From: Blastobasis lacticolella
Lineage: Eukaryota > Arthropoda > Insecta > Lepidoptera > Blastobasidae
Assembly (NCBI GenBank): GCA_905147135.1
Contig: LR990067.1
Coordinates: 7,440,001 to 7,504,000 of the forward strand
Direction: 5' to 3'
Length of the DNA stretch: 64,000 nucleotides
This document shows, one piece after another, positions 11,501-22,008 of this stretch (position 1 is the first letter of the stretch; each line of letters begins with the position of its first letter). The notes under the pieces were generated by a model. It did not search any database, was not told the origin of the DNA, and saw only the letters and a program-made list of their open reading frames with translations. A program made the translations under genes and the position numbers.

Positions 11501-14500
11501 TACCCTACACAAACTAGACACTCTACCCTACACAAACTAGACACTATACCCTACACAAACTAGACACTATACCGTACACAAACTAGACACTCTACCCTAC
11601 ACAAACTAGACACTACCCTACACAAACTAAACACCCGACTACCCCTAACTACCCAATCTACCCTATCCAACCAACGCTACCCCGTCCATCCCAACACTAC
11701 CCCAGCCCAGCCCCAACCGACATTGAGCTTCATATCCGTGAGGCTCGCCACCCGGTACGCGTGCCGCAGCAGCGTGGTGGTGATGGGCCGGATGGCGGCC
11801 GGCGCGCGCGGGCCCGCCGTCGACAGCAGCGCGCGCGTGTGCCCGTACACCAGCGCGTCTAGGGGGGTCGGGTGGCTGCGGGGGGGGGGGGGGGATAAGG
11901 TGGGGGTGGTTTAGACAATGAGGAAAAAAAATTAAGAGGAGAGGGCATGATGTCGAATTATGCGTGTAATGGAGGGAGGGGAGATAAGGTGTGGGGTGTG
12001 GTGAATACAATGGGGAATGCATTTTTAAGAGCAGAGGGCGTAATGTCAAATAATGCGTGTGATAGGGGAAAGGGAGCATGAGGTGGGAGAATGGTGGTAT
12101 AATGAAGACAAAACTTTACGTGGAGAGGGCGTAATGTCAAATAATGCGTGTAATGGTGGAGGTTGGGATAAGGTGGGGGTGTTTTGTATACAATGAGGAA
12201 AGAAATATTTCATGAGGAGAGGGCATAAAGTCAAATAATGCATGTAATGGGAGGAGGGGGATAAGGTGGGGATATGTTGTATACAATGAGGAAAAAACCT
12301 CCTTTTAAGAGGAGGGGCATAATGTCAAATAATGCGTGTAATGGGGTAGGGGGAAATAAGCTGGGAGTGTGGTGTATACAATGAGGAAAGAAACTTTTAA
12401 GAGGAGAGGGCATAATATCAAATAATGCGTGTAATGGGGGGAAGGGAGATAAGGTGGGGGTTTGGTGTTTACAATGAGTGTTTTATACAAAATATGATCC
12501 ACATAAATCTTAACATATTTCCGCCGGTGGCGTGGGAACCTTTGGGCCGTGGGGACCAGTCGCCCATACAGGGATATAGACAAGCGCCAGGTCGACGCAA
12601 TTAAATGTCAATTTTTGCTATAGCATTATTGAAAAAAAATAAAGGGCATAATTTTGACTGATTTAAATAAACATTTCTGTCTTCGTGAGATCATTAGTGA
12701 TTTCTGTAGATATAACTTATCGTTGTCGTGCTCGTACTTGTGATCATGAAGACAACCAATGGCTTTGGTAATGTTATTTTCTGCAAAAATATATTTTTTT
12801 CTTCTACCCCCTTACTCATAATAATACTTTAGTTAATAAGTACTCACGTTCCGAAGAAGTAGTCTTTATCACCAAGCCGCTGACTAAGCGAGTTGCAACA
12901 TTGCTCCACCTGAAGAATTGTATATGAAACACAATTTTAATACAATATTTATTAACAAGCATAAACATTTTGATGTGCCAATGACGAAACTGCTTACTAT
13001 ACAGGGTGTTTCATAATACATGTATAAAGCCGTGAACTGGATGGAGTGCTAAACGTATTAAAACGATAGGTACAATTATTTTTTTCGTGCGTGGAATAGT
13101 TACCGAGAAAATGACTATCGAACTTTTTCTTTTTCAATGTCGATAATCACATTTTGAAAACGAAAGACCGCATCTCTAGAAATCAGTTGTAATAGATCAC
13201 TCAAGTTCATAATCAGGTCAATCAACTGAATAATACAATTTTACCAGTTACAGATAGGATATAGGTTTTGTGCCTTTAAGTCTTTTCTACCTACCGTTTC
13301 ATATGAGTTTTAAAATTCAATCTAAAGATCACTACGATCAATACCTCAAGTGGCTGGTTAATAAAATTATTATTACAAGCAGCTCGTGAGCAGTCCGGCA
13401 CAAAAACAAGACATTTCGATGTTTGTTTCTACTTTAATTTATTTGTTTTTTGTTGCCTTCAACACAATGTTGCACCTAGGTACATAGTCTTCAAACTAAT
13501 TGCGAAAACACAATAAACATTAATAGGCAAAAAAGTTACAGCTTGATTTCGCGTCTGCGCCATATCTTCTATTGTACTAGGCAGTCATGACTGAAGCAGG
13601 TGGACTATGTACGGGATACTGATATCACAGGGTGTCCATAAAGTACATTCACTAGATTTTAGTATTTTTGGAAAGTGCAGCAAAACTACACGATATTGTT
13701 GTTATACTTTTTTGTCTATTTTTTCACTCAGTCTACATCCTGTTGAATGCATGTGGTGAGTCTTGGCACAAGTTTATGCATTTCTCGTTGAACTTTTCCG
13801 CCAGCTCCGAAATAAGGAAAGATGTCATTTTAGTACCTATCTAATAGTAATTATTAAATTCTACTCATGTTTGAATTCAAGAAGGTGAATATTAAATTTG
13901 AATAGCTGAAAAAATACCTAGCAACACTATTTACGTACTAGGATTTAAGCATTTAGGTTGCAGGCAACAAACATGCAGAACAGCAGATGCGTTGTCACTG
14001 TGAGGACTAAGATGAAATGCGTCATGCCTGTATTTGCACTGGCTTATTTTATGGACACCCCACGTACTAGGCGCAATATTAAGGAGGTCTAAATTATCCG
14101 TTTTGTATTTTTTGGTTTCGAGGGTTCTGTACAAAAAAATATTGTAATCAATTATGATTTTAATTCAAAAGGTTCATTCATAGTTTTTACGAAAGTGCAC
14201 TACCACCTAACTAATAGCAAAGTAGTGTTATTCAAATTACTGTAGCAGATTAATGTAGCAAACTCTAATTAATGTAACATCTTTGTCTTTTTACGAGTTT
14301 GCTTTCTCATGTCATGTCTGTCAGTCATGTTTCAGTGTCGCGTAGGTAATCGTACCTATCGTTTTCACGAACATTTCTTATCAACTAAAATTAACTTAAT
14401 GATTCTTAGTTGATGGAGCTTTACCTGTAAATATCCCATGCTTCACCCAATTGGAGAACCTAGGTCACATAGGTGGAGCACGGACCCAAACACAATTTTA

Positions 14501-17500
14501 GAAATTACTGTCTAGGTTACTGTCATTGTACCAAACTACCCGATAAAATCGTGATAAGCAAATGTAGGCCATCGCCATAAGGATTATTATTAAGCCCACA
14601 GTTGGATTCGCTTAAGACTCACTTTAACAAATTAAAAAAAAATCAACATTATGGTGCAACTACCAGGAGAACATAAAACGAGAGAACATAAAAGGCGAAA
14701 TAAGTTAGACCCCTAAAACACGGATCCCTAAGTACGAATCCTTTTGCACGTGCCGTCAAGGTCAAGGCCGGCGCCGGAGCTGTGGCGGCGCTTTTGACAT
14801 CAAAATAGAAACTGAAAACTACAAAATCTAAAAATAGAATACTTTGGCGGGCCGTTCTTTATTTTGTGGTTTGACCCACGGCGCGACTTCCATTGACGAA
14901 ATTTGCCTACTTTCGCGTCGTATTCGTTCATTCAGTTTTTAGCTTTTCGCGTGACCGAAATAATTGTTGCGTTGTAGTTGTAGGATACCTAAGTACCTAT
15001 TGTGAAGATAACTGTGATAAGAGTGTTAACGATGTGAACGAATGATTTATAGCTTCAGGTACCAGTATTAACGTAGTCTTGTCTGTGTTCAGCGTTCAAC
15101 GTTGTATTGTGATAATCATTATTCTGTGTATGAATGCAAGCTAGCAGTAGGCCAAACACCATGGTACCTACCTATTTACGTATTGCATAGCAACCAGAGC
15201 CTGCGTAGTGTTGTGTATCTGTGTGTATGGAGTGTACCTACCTAGCTACGCTACGATACGAGTGCAAGCTTACTTGATAGTTAATACCTATCAGTCATCC
15301 GAGCCACAAGAAAGCAAGAAAGTATGGCACCTGACGCTGTTTGTTTTCATAAAATAACTTTAAAAAGGTACGTACCTACATGCTTTAAAGGTCTAGGTTC
15401 TAGCTAGACTTTAAGATATGCTACCTAGCTAGTACCTAATCGTAACGTTAGGAGGTTCTTTTCCGACGGGAAATAGGCAGAAAAGACAACGCTTTTATCT
15501 GTTCATGAAAACATTGTTTCAACAAAACTAGTCTCATAAGTGGTTCCCTACGCTACGTAGGTCCCTAGATGAGTGAACCATTTTAGTAGGACATAGTACC
15601 TACTTATTTGTGTAGAACGATTTATCAATTGAACGAATTCTGTTTTAGTTATGTAGCTATCTTAAGTATGTTTTTCAAGAACGTTGGTGGCTGGGCGGTT
15701 GAGTATCCGACTCGTAAGCGAGAGAGGTGCCGGGTTCGAATTCCGCTGTGGCAATGTACCAATGACTCTTTTCTGAGTTATGTACATTAGTTGAAATTAA
15801 CCGATGCTCCTATGGTGAGGGAAACATCATGATGAAATCTGCAAATTCTGGCAACTGAAATTGTAACCATGATCCAATCGAGTCAGGTTCCCCTGGTAGC
15901 AGGGTCATGGAGGTCAGATGGTAGTCGCTCCACTGTAACAAATTCTTTTCTCTCCACAAAATTATTTTCCGTGCCCGTGGTCCGCCTTGACTATGGTCCA
16001 TGATCTAGGATTTGGCAGATTAGGTAATTAATTGCAGTGGAGCGACTGCCATCTGACATTCCTGGCTCCTAACCCTGCTACCAAGGGAACCTGACCAGAT
16101 TGGATCATGGTTACTTACACATTCAGTCGTCTGAACTGAATGTGTAAGTTTCATCACGATGATTTCCCTCACCGTAAAAGCATCGGTTAGTATTCAGCTA
16201 CTGTGCATAACTTAGAAAAGAGTTAGTGGTACATGGCGGCAGTGGGATTCGAACCCGGTACCTCACGCGTACGAGTCGGATACCGCAACCTTAGGCCACC
16301 GACGCTCCGACTATTTAAGCATACCTATCGAAAATAATTAGTGTAGGCAAGTTCCTAGTTAATTTGGTAGAGCCTATTCATGTAGATAAGTAGGTAACAT
16401 TTAGTACGACGCCTGGTAGTAAGATGAAGGAGGTTGGTTTGTTTTGATATGAATGGCACGAGGTTATTACTCGTCCTTATGGTGTGTACACACTCAACGT
16501 ACGCCAACGAAGGGCTGTCGGCCGAATTATTTGGACTTCTAAGGTCTAATACTTGCATTTCGTGGTCAAGCAAACGATCTTTGGGAGTTTTGGGAACCGA
16601 TTCGGGCTCGTATTTGCACGTTTGTTTGTTGGCCTTCGGTATCCGCCCAAACTGCGATTGGATGATTACTTCTATCCGTTTGATGTTACCGCCACGCTGC
16701 ACTGCGGATTGCCGGCTGGCACACGCCAACGGGACAATCGTTAGCCGAAACGGGTGCGCGTCACACATCGCCCGGTGTGTACGCAGCATTAGGCTCCTGG
16801 TAGTAGGCTTGAGGAGGTTGCTTTGTTTCGATAGGGGTCGCACGAGGTTATTAACCTGTTTTTTATATGATCATCAACTTGAAATAGAGCTGCGCTTCAA
16901 CGTAGTCGATATGGTTATTTATCTTTAAAAATTAATTTTTTTTATTAAAATTAAAATTTAATGTCCGGATAAAATGAAGTCGCCAGTGCACTCTTTGAAA
17001 GCTCTACTTTAACACCCTTTCGGCTTTATACATGTATTATGAAACACCCTGTATATATGGCGATGACAATTCAATAAGAAAGTTTCCAAAATTTTTTTTT
17101 AATTGAATATACAAATTTGAGTCAAATGAAACAAAACGATAAAAAAGATTTTGAATTTTGCGATCTCTCGGCGTGCACGTTCGTACGCGGCCGGTAATGG
17201 AATGAATTAAACAGACAGGGAGGGGAACGCGCACGGTGGCTGCGCGGCGGCGGCGCGGTGGCGGCGCGGTGGCGGGCTTCGCACGACTCGTATCTACAGT
17301 GTAATTGCGCGGCGTCGGCTCGGACGCTAACGACAATAAACCTTTTCCTAAAAGTTAAACCTGTTCCTATGACTCCAAGGTTTGCTGGTAGAAAACTCAA
17401 TTAATGAGTTAAGATCGCCTTTGTACATCTCTGTTACTGTACTGTATCATTATTTCACGTTTGTGTACAATAAATAATAATTAAATGTAATTGAGACTTG

Positions 17501-20500
17501 CACTTCAACTATTAACTACCATATACCAGTATACTTACATCAGCCAAAACCTGGTCCAGCGTCTTATCATGCCAATGCAGAGCCTTCAGTCGCTTCGCTA
17601 CAGCGTTCCGCTTCGCCCTGGTCTGCAGCCAGCCCAGCGGCCAGGGGTACACTGATGAGTTGCGGACCTTGGTCACAGCGTTGAAGGTCTCGTTGTCCAG
17701 CCAGGATATGTAGAGCTGGTGGGTTTGGAATGATCATTAGTCGAATGAATAAGCATTCAAGACACGTTCGTCGGTTCGATAAATATTAATACTTATTCAG
17801 TGTGCGTCAATTTCCGCTTTAACCACGATCTAGGATTTGGTAATTACAGTAGCACCGACGAAACCGCTCGCGCCTCGAGAGAGCATTTTTTTCCTTCTCT
17901 CAATACTATGATGAAAGAGATAGCAATATCTATGTCGCGCCTTTTCTCCCGTATCGCGCTCCAGCGCACACTTGTATTAGTCGTACAAGAGAAAGCAGCT
18001 CAAATGCCTGACTATACTAACTGTGAGACCATCTGATTATGGCTTGAGCAGCCGATTGCAGATACCATGAAGAAAAAGAATGCCTAGCTAAATGAAGGCA
18101 CAATACAAACCTCAGCATTGACCAGCACATTCGTAATCAGACTCATATACGCCCTCATCTCTGCCTTGTCCTCGGTGGCCAGTCTGGAGCACAGCGACAC
18201 GCCCTTGTTGGCAGCGAACTGGACTATCGGTTCCAGCTCGGAGACGACGAAGGCACCGCATTTGATGAAGGGCACCCGCCCTGATGGTGACATCCACTCG
18301 GCGTTCCAACGCATCTCCACTTCGAAGGGAAGGTTGCACATCTGCAATTATAGTTTTTGGCTTAAACCTCTCGCATAACATGCAGAATGCCGATAAAGAT
18401 AAAAGAACAGGTCTATAAGACTATCATTAGACCTGCTCTCCTTTACGGTAGCGAGACTTGGCCCCTACTAGAGCAACACAAGCAGGAGCTGCGCGTCACG
18501 GAAATGAAGATGCTGCAGTGGATGTGTGGAGTTTCAAGGAAGAATCGCGTTCGAAACGCCCACATCCGGGATAGCCTTGGCGTCCGTGACATCGCAGATA
18601 AGACAGATCGCAGGTTAGAAGAGTGCCTTCGATGGTATGGCCACGTCTTGCGTAGACCGACAAGTTCCCGGCCGAGGCCGGCTCAAGAAGCGATGACTTG
18701 ACGTAGTCAAGAATGATATGCGTGCCAGTAAGCTCACCACCAAGGATGCCGAAGACCGAGTAAGGTGGGCCAGGAGTAGCAGGAACGCGGACCCTGGGCC
18801 CTCGCATGCCGCGCGAGGGCGCAACCGGGACATAACGCCTAACCCACCTCCACCCAGAGTCCTATCGACCTCTCGGTTATACTGACCGCGTCAGACCTAT
18901 TCACGGGTGATGCGCACGCTTACTTGCCGGGACATAACGCCTAGACTATGACGATGACGATGAACCTCCGGTATAACATCGCTATATCATTATATCAGTC
19001 GAAACACGCCCACTACTAGGCAAAGGCCTTCTCCAGAGATCTCCACAAAGGCCGATCCTGTGCCTTCCACATTCAGCTGGTCGCGGCACTGGCAAGTTGA
19101 CTGTTAGATAAAGCTATGAAGCTTTAAGTCAGATGTTGTGTATTACTGTGGTGCATTAAATTTAAATGACCACCCCCAGCACTCATTCCTAACAATTCAA
19201 AAGATAAAAAATTGCTCTAAGTTACCTTCAAGAACGCCTGGACAGCTAAGCAACTGGCATTGTCTGGTAACAGGATCTGTTCCACTTCGTATGGCTGGTA
19301 TAATTTTACGTTGTCTGGCCATGGCTCTTGGGCTGAAAATACAAGTATATCATTACTACTTATTCACACCCAGTTAAGAATTATTTTGCATTTGCTATTA
19401 AACACTATCGTTGTAACTATGTTTACAAACCATACGCAGATAGTTAACTTTCGATTTTATCTTTATGTAGGTACAGCATCTTGTAACCCGAAGTGTTCAT
19501 AATTTTTGAAGTTTCAGTTTGATAATGTTATGAAAAATAGATTTTATTGCTATGCTCATCACTTGTATTTAAAAAACAAATAAACATAATATGTAATTAT
19601 AAATTAGTATAAAACCAATAAAATAAATTGTTATAAATATGTAAAAACCAGTCTCACTTGAATTTCAATAGTAAGCCTATGTTAGGTAAGATTAGATTAG
19701 ATTATTATATTGAATAGAAACAAAAATGGACAACTTCACCATCCCACCATTAGAGGTATCATTGTGCCTAAGATTTTAAAGAGTTCAATCAAATGTCCAC
19801 AATCTCCTAGCTCTTTCATTGGTTAGCTTTGGCATTTGTTTGCATTAGTATCTTCCATCAGCAAAGTAGGGACAATAAATGAAAGGCACATGTTTGAATT
19901 GAAATGTCGTTTACAATTAAGTAAGCTTGTTTGCCACCATAGTGGTTTATAAAAAATTTGGTACATTTCACATTCATTATGTTTGCTGTGATGGCCTACA
20001 TGGATGAGTTGTATTTTGTTAAGGGAGTATACATGACTCTCTTGGCTGGTATAAACAAATTCAGGGTTATGCAAGACAGCATTGCAGAAGGAATGCAGAA
20101 TTAAGATAATGTGGGTTAGCAGAGGTGTTAAAAAACTTATTTCTTAAACTTCCAATGAAATGGCTAATGCTTCACCAACAAGAGTTAAGCTTCAAAATTT
20201 ATGATGATAATGAAGTTACTAAAATGTTAAAATTGGAAACTTTCTGTGCCGGTGATAGCTATCTCCCACTGGTAAACATTGACTGTGTATCTGTATACGA
20301 CAATCTTGCCTCTTCAGAATATTAGTAGCAGGAAAAAACTGTTGTCAACCCAAAAACAGTGAGATTTTATGTAATGAATGCAATGGTTGTTATTTACATG
20401 CATTCGGATAGCCTGGTAGACACGAGTATTCGTCTACAATACACACGGATGCACCAAAACCACGAAACGCATCCAAAATCACTCAAAAGTAATACCAAAA

Positions 20501-20753
20501 TTATAAAGTTCCTCGGATTTCATATTGGAAGATTATCAGATAGGACACTCGCAAGTATGATGTAACGACTGAATATTATTCAGAAATAGGTCATTCTGCA
20601 TCTATAATTAAACAATTGTGTCATACAAAACAGAAGTATTCGAAATATAGACCAAATTATGTAACGTTTCTAAAAGGCGGCATGGAATTGCAAATAACAT
20701 TACTTACCATTCAAAGATGTTAGTATGGAATCTCTAATAGGAAATTCGGGCAT
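5589..20753 (-). CDS. Mtx2: Metaxin-2 (six coding exons)
   Basis: Metaxin-2 is a GST-fold protein on the cytosolic face of the mitochondrial outer membrane; with metaxin-1 it works with the SAM/TOB machinery that inserts beta-barrel proteins. Coding exons read on the minus strand: 20753-20708, 19332-19226, 18341-18111, 17715-17539, 12909-12848, 5742-5589. All junctions are GT-AG and phases join without a break (46+107+231+177+62+154 nt, giving 258 aa, close to the usual ~260). Family signatures: [20 protein letters not shown] near residue 25, [52 protein letters not shown], and [10 protein letters not shown] in the last exon. The start is the ATG at 20753, 15 codons before a GTAAGT donor. An alternative terminal exon at 11875-11677 is listed separately. 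Introns are full of mobile elements. Identification is firm; which last exon dominates is unknown. Confidence 0.93.
5847..5945 (+). repeat. Interspersed repeat shared with 13949-14042
   Basis: TTAGGTTGCAGGCAACAAAA, ATGCAGAACC, ACTAAGATGAAATGCCTC recur at 13949-14042. Lies between Mtx2 exon 6b and the neighbouring gene's last exon. Confidence 0.65.
6121..6192. other. 17-bp inverted repeat with 38-nt loop
   Basis: CGCGAGATAGAAGCTTG at 6121-6137 is exactly inverted at 6176-6192. Could be the ends of a very small element or a foldback. Confidence 0.75.
6652..9947 (-). CDS. Unrecognised acidic putative membrane protein, 3' four exons
   Basis: Four exons chain in compatible phases on the minus strand: 9947-9722, 8976-8463, 7749-7622, 6770-6652 (226+514+128+119 nt), ending at TAA. 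Donors are G|GTGATT, AG|GTACGT, CAG|GTTTTT; acceptors TATAG, GTCAG, TAG/CAG, CCAG. The ~328 aa product begins with a likely membrane segment ([20 protein letters not shown]), then an Arg-rich stretch, then a long acidic region (MEDEENEQ and repeated D/E up to about residue 210), a Ser-rich linker ([15 protein letters not shown]), and a C-terminus with [19 protein letters not shown] and final LDADID. I do not recognise the family. No start codon or upstream exon was found; the first exon accepts phase 0. It lies wholly between the two candidate last exons of Mtx2 on the same strand, so it could be a nested gene or extra Mtx2-linked exons. Confidence 0.6.
7422..7537. mobile_element. Short TIR MITE, copy 1
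   Basis: Ends GTACCATAGATCTCC / GGAGATCGGAGGTAC are inverted, with inner CCGCCATCTTGATGCAA and CAATCGCAGCAAGCCAGAGC shared with 28374-28517. In the last intron of the unrecognised gene at 6.65-9.95 kb. Confidence 0.65.
7871..7905. other. Perfect 17-bp hairpin
   Basis: GAGCTAAACCTGGATAT, one T, then its exact inverse. Single palindrome upstream (transcript sense) of the third exon of the unknown gene. Confidence 0.8.
10640..10890 (+). mobile_element. Jockey/CR1-like LINE 3' end
   Basis: Encodes [20 protein letters not shown] and WNELPAE, the typical ORF2 C-terminus, followed in another frame by [20 protein letters not shown], and then the GCAGGCCGCAAGTTTGTTTG / CCACCTTAGTGGTATAAAAA tail. A short relic of the same block is at 9240-9300. 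Confidence 0.75.
11170..11650. repeat. 23-bp minisatellite
   Basis: About twenty tandem copies of CTCTACCCTACACAAACTAGACA with single-base variants and a shorter unit that lacks the CT. Degraded relatives (CAGTCGACTCTACCCCTA) extend back to about 10440. Directly downstream of Mtx2 exon 6a in transcript sense. Confidence 0.92.
11677..11875 (-). CDS. Mtx2: Mtx2 candidate alternative terminal exon (6a)
   Basis: Preceded by a CAG acceptor, this stretch continues from Mtx2 exon 5 in the same phase (exon 5 ends in AC; this exon begins with C) and reads 66 codons to a TAG. It starts [13 protein letters not shown], matching [12 protein letters not shown] of the 5.6-kb exon, then keeps scattered identity ([11 protein letters not shown] against [11 protein letters not shown]). 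It is very GC-rich and codon-like. The last ~15 codons (Gly/Trp/Val-rich) run into low-complexity DNA, so the true end may lie earlier at a weak donor near 11721 (GTCGGT) or 11700 (GTAGTG). Best read as a duplicated, possibly mutually exclusive last exon; a decaying pseudo-exon is the alternative. Confidence 0.6.
11890..12480. repeat. ~94-bp minisatellite
   Basis: Six to seven copies; the marker ATAATGCGTGTAATGG recurs at about 11952, 12046, 12138, 12234, 12328 and 12420. Units contain GATAAGGTGGGGGTG, ATACAATGAGGAAA and AGAGGAGAGGGCATAATGTC. It begins beside the exon-6a acceptor. Confidence 0.92.
13629..14062. mobile_element. Nested short TIR element
   Basis: AGGGTGTCCATAAAGTA at the left and TTATTTTATGGACACCC at the right are imperfect inverted repeats about 430 bp apart. 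The interior 13949-14042 (TTAGGTTGCAGGCAACAAAC, AAGATGAAATGCGTCATGCC) also occurs at 5847-5940. Confidence 0.55.
15689..15972 (+). mobile_element. SINE family A, left arm of inverted pair
   Basis: TGGCTGGGCGGTTGAGTATC head with GGTTCGAATTCC, TTCTGAGTTATGTACATTAG, and CAGGGTCATGGAGGTCAG. Followed at once by an inverted copy; both inside the 4-kb TIR element in Mtx2 intron 4. Confidence 0.82.
15985..16312 (-). mobile_element. SINE family A, right arm of inverted pair
   Basis: Full-length family member on the minus strand, from the tRNA-like head (GAGCGTCGGTGGCCTAAGGT at 16312) to the 3' end near 15985. Confidence 0.82.
18387..18835 (+). mobile_element. LINE reverse-transcriptase C-terminal fragment
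   Basis: Codes for [36 protein letters not shown] and [11 protein letters not shown], the thumb/C-terminal part of a non-LTR element ORF, with a TGA at about 18702 followed in frame by [20 protein letters not shown]. Lies in Mtx2 intron 2, close to exon 3, on the opposite strand. Related 3' ends occur at 26353-26592 and near 58853. Confidence 0.8.
18990..19095 (+). repeat. GCCCACT-type LINE relic
   Basis: ATCAGTCGAAACACGCCCAC ... CAAAGGCCTTCTCC belongs to a common interspersed family; other pieces at 6899-6945, 10015-10130 and 63065-63110. Confidence 0.5.
19500..20707. other. Mtx2 intron 1, no further gene supported
   Basis: AT-rich. Two short plus-strand ORFs (20125-20325, 20359-20565) have no splice context or recognisable motif. 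The phrase TTTGCCACCATAGTGG at 19931 is a LINE tail relic on the minus strand. Confidence 0.5.
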
Positions 20754-22008
20754 GATTATATTTTCTGTACACTTTGATTCAACGGTATAGGCAAATTTTA
20801 TTTAAATTCAAAATAAATCTCAAAAATCTCAAGATTTCGCCTCGTTTTGGTACCACAGACTAACGAGCTATTTTGACGTTGTCAACTTGACATGTGACAG
20901 CCTACTTTTTCCATTTTAATGGCATTGGCATAGCACAATACTTTAAAAAATAGCATTGGCATCTATGGTCATCAGCTAACGACAATATCCGCCTTCTATG
21001 AGGACTGGCGTCGCCAACCAATACTGAATAGGAAGAAGAACGCTTCATCTATGAAGAATAAGATTCATACGATTCTACCTTGTCTTGTCTGGGATATGCC
21101 TCACGCCAAGACTGCCACAGATGTATTCATTGCGTACTCGATCGAGCCGTAACATCCAGCGCAACATTTTACATATTTCATTGACGTACACATTTCATAT
21201 TTCATAGTTGATATTCGCGTCTGCGTTTATTGAGATTGCGAGACTGCGATTCATGAGAAATGTTTAGTTTATTTGAAATAATTTATGGGCGTCACCCACC
21301 TCCATCTCAGGGGCCCAAGCTAACCTCACCTGCGCATGGGCTTGGACACAAGGCAAGGACGAGGCACTGGTGAATCATCTATTCTATTTACCCGCTGTAA
21401 ATTTATGGTAAATAAATAAATAAATTCCCTAGTGGGTCGTGGGGTCGGACTAGCCAGCACAAGCAGTTGGCGTTTATAAAAGCGAAAAAGTTGAACTCGA
21501 GAGGTATAGCACGAAATCGGGAAGAATTGGGCTCGGCGAAGAACCTTGAAGAAGAACCTTGGTAGTGAGCGAATTTAGCGGACGATTCATGTTGAACAAA
21601 GCGCTATGGAAAGGAAGGGATCAACAATGAACTAGTCTCAGCTCAGAGCTCAGTCCAGTTACGACGACTCTAAAAATACTGCCTTCTGGAATAGCTTTGA
21701 AGATACCTTGCACCTGCGACTTATATTTAAGTACCATCCTCCGAACAGATCATTATGTCCTGGATGGTGCGGACCTCAATAGTCACATGGATCAGCAGCG
21801 GCACCGCGAGTCTCCAATAGCATGATAACACCCTCTGGAATGACGTCACAGAATATACGAAATACATGTTGTAAAATCATACCAGAGGGTGAGATCATGT
21901 TATTGAAGATCGGCGGTGCCGCTGCAGATAAGTGAGGCGTTTGGAGGTTTGGGTACGATCCGCCCAACAGTGCTGATTCGCAGAGGTGATATCGGCCCTG
22001 TGTGAAAA
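20754..22008. other. Mtx2 upstream region and LINE debris
   Basis: Holds the Mtx2 promoter (not resolved; no TATA obvious) and from about 21240 on retroelement-like DNA, including a GRPRNRW-type LINE tail at 22045-22085. Confidence 0.5.

Larger units (their letters stand above)
13002..17051. mobile_element. 4-kb element with 31-bp terminal inverted repeats
   Basis: CAGGGTGTTTCATAATACAT continues to 31 bp (through GTATAAAGCCG) at 13002-13032 and is perfectly inverted at 17021-17051; TA dinucleotides flank both ends (13000-13001, 17052-17053), as for Tc1/mariner-type target sites. Inside lie the nested element 13629-14062, two inverted SINEs and two overlapping antisense ORFs (16355-16928) of no recognised family. 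No DDE transposase recognised. In Mtx2 intron 4. Confidence 0.75.

Noticed and set aside
11170..11650. CRISPR-like array
   Set aside because: Units are contiguous 23-bp repeats with point variants and no unique spacers; the context is eukaryotic. It is a minisatellite.
12046..12583. Pro/Leu/His-rich minus-strand ORFs
   Set aside because: They are translations of the 94-bp minisatellite and repeat with its period.
16355..16928. Protein gene on either strand (162 and 164 codons, overlapping antisense)
   Set aside because: No splice sites, recognisable motif or codon preference, and the interval contains a direct repeat inside a TIR element.
20985..21020. Possible last exon of the unknown gene starting at 23765
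   Set aside because: A TATTCAG acceptor opens about 40 codons in phase, but the sequence is retroelement-like and the product unconvincing.
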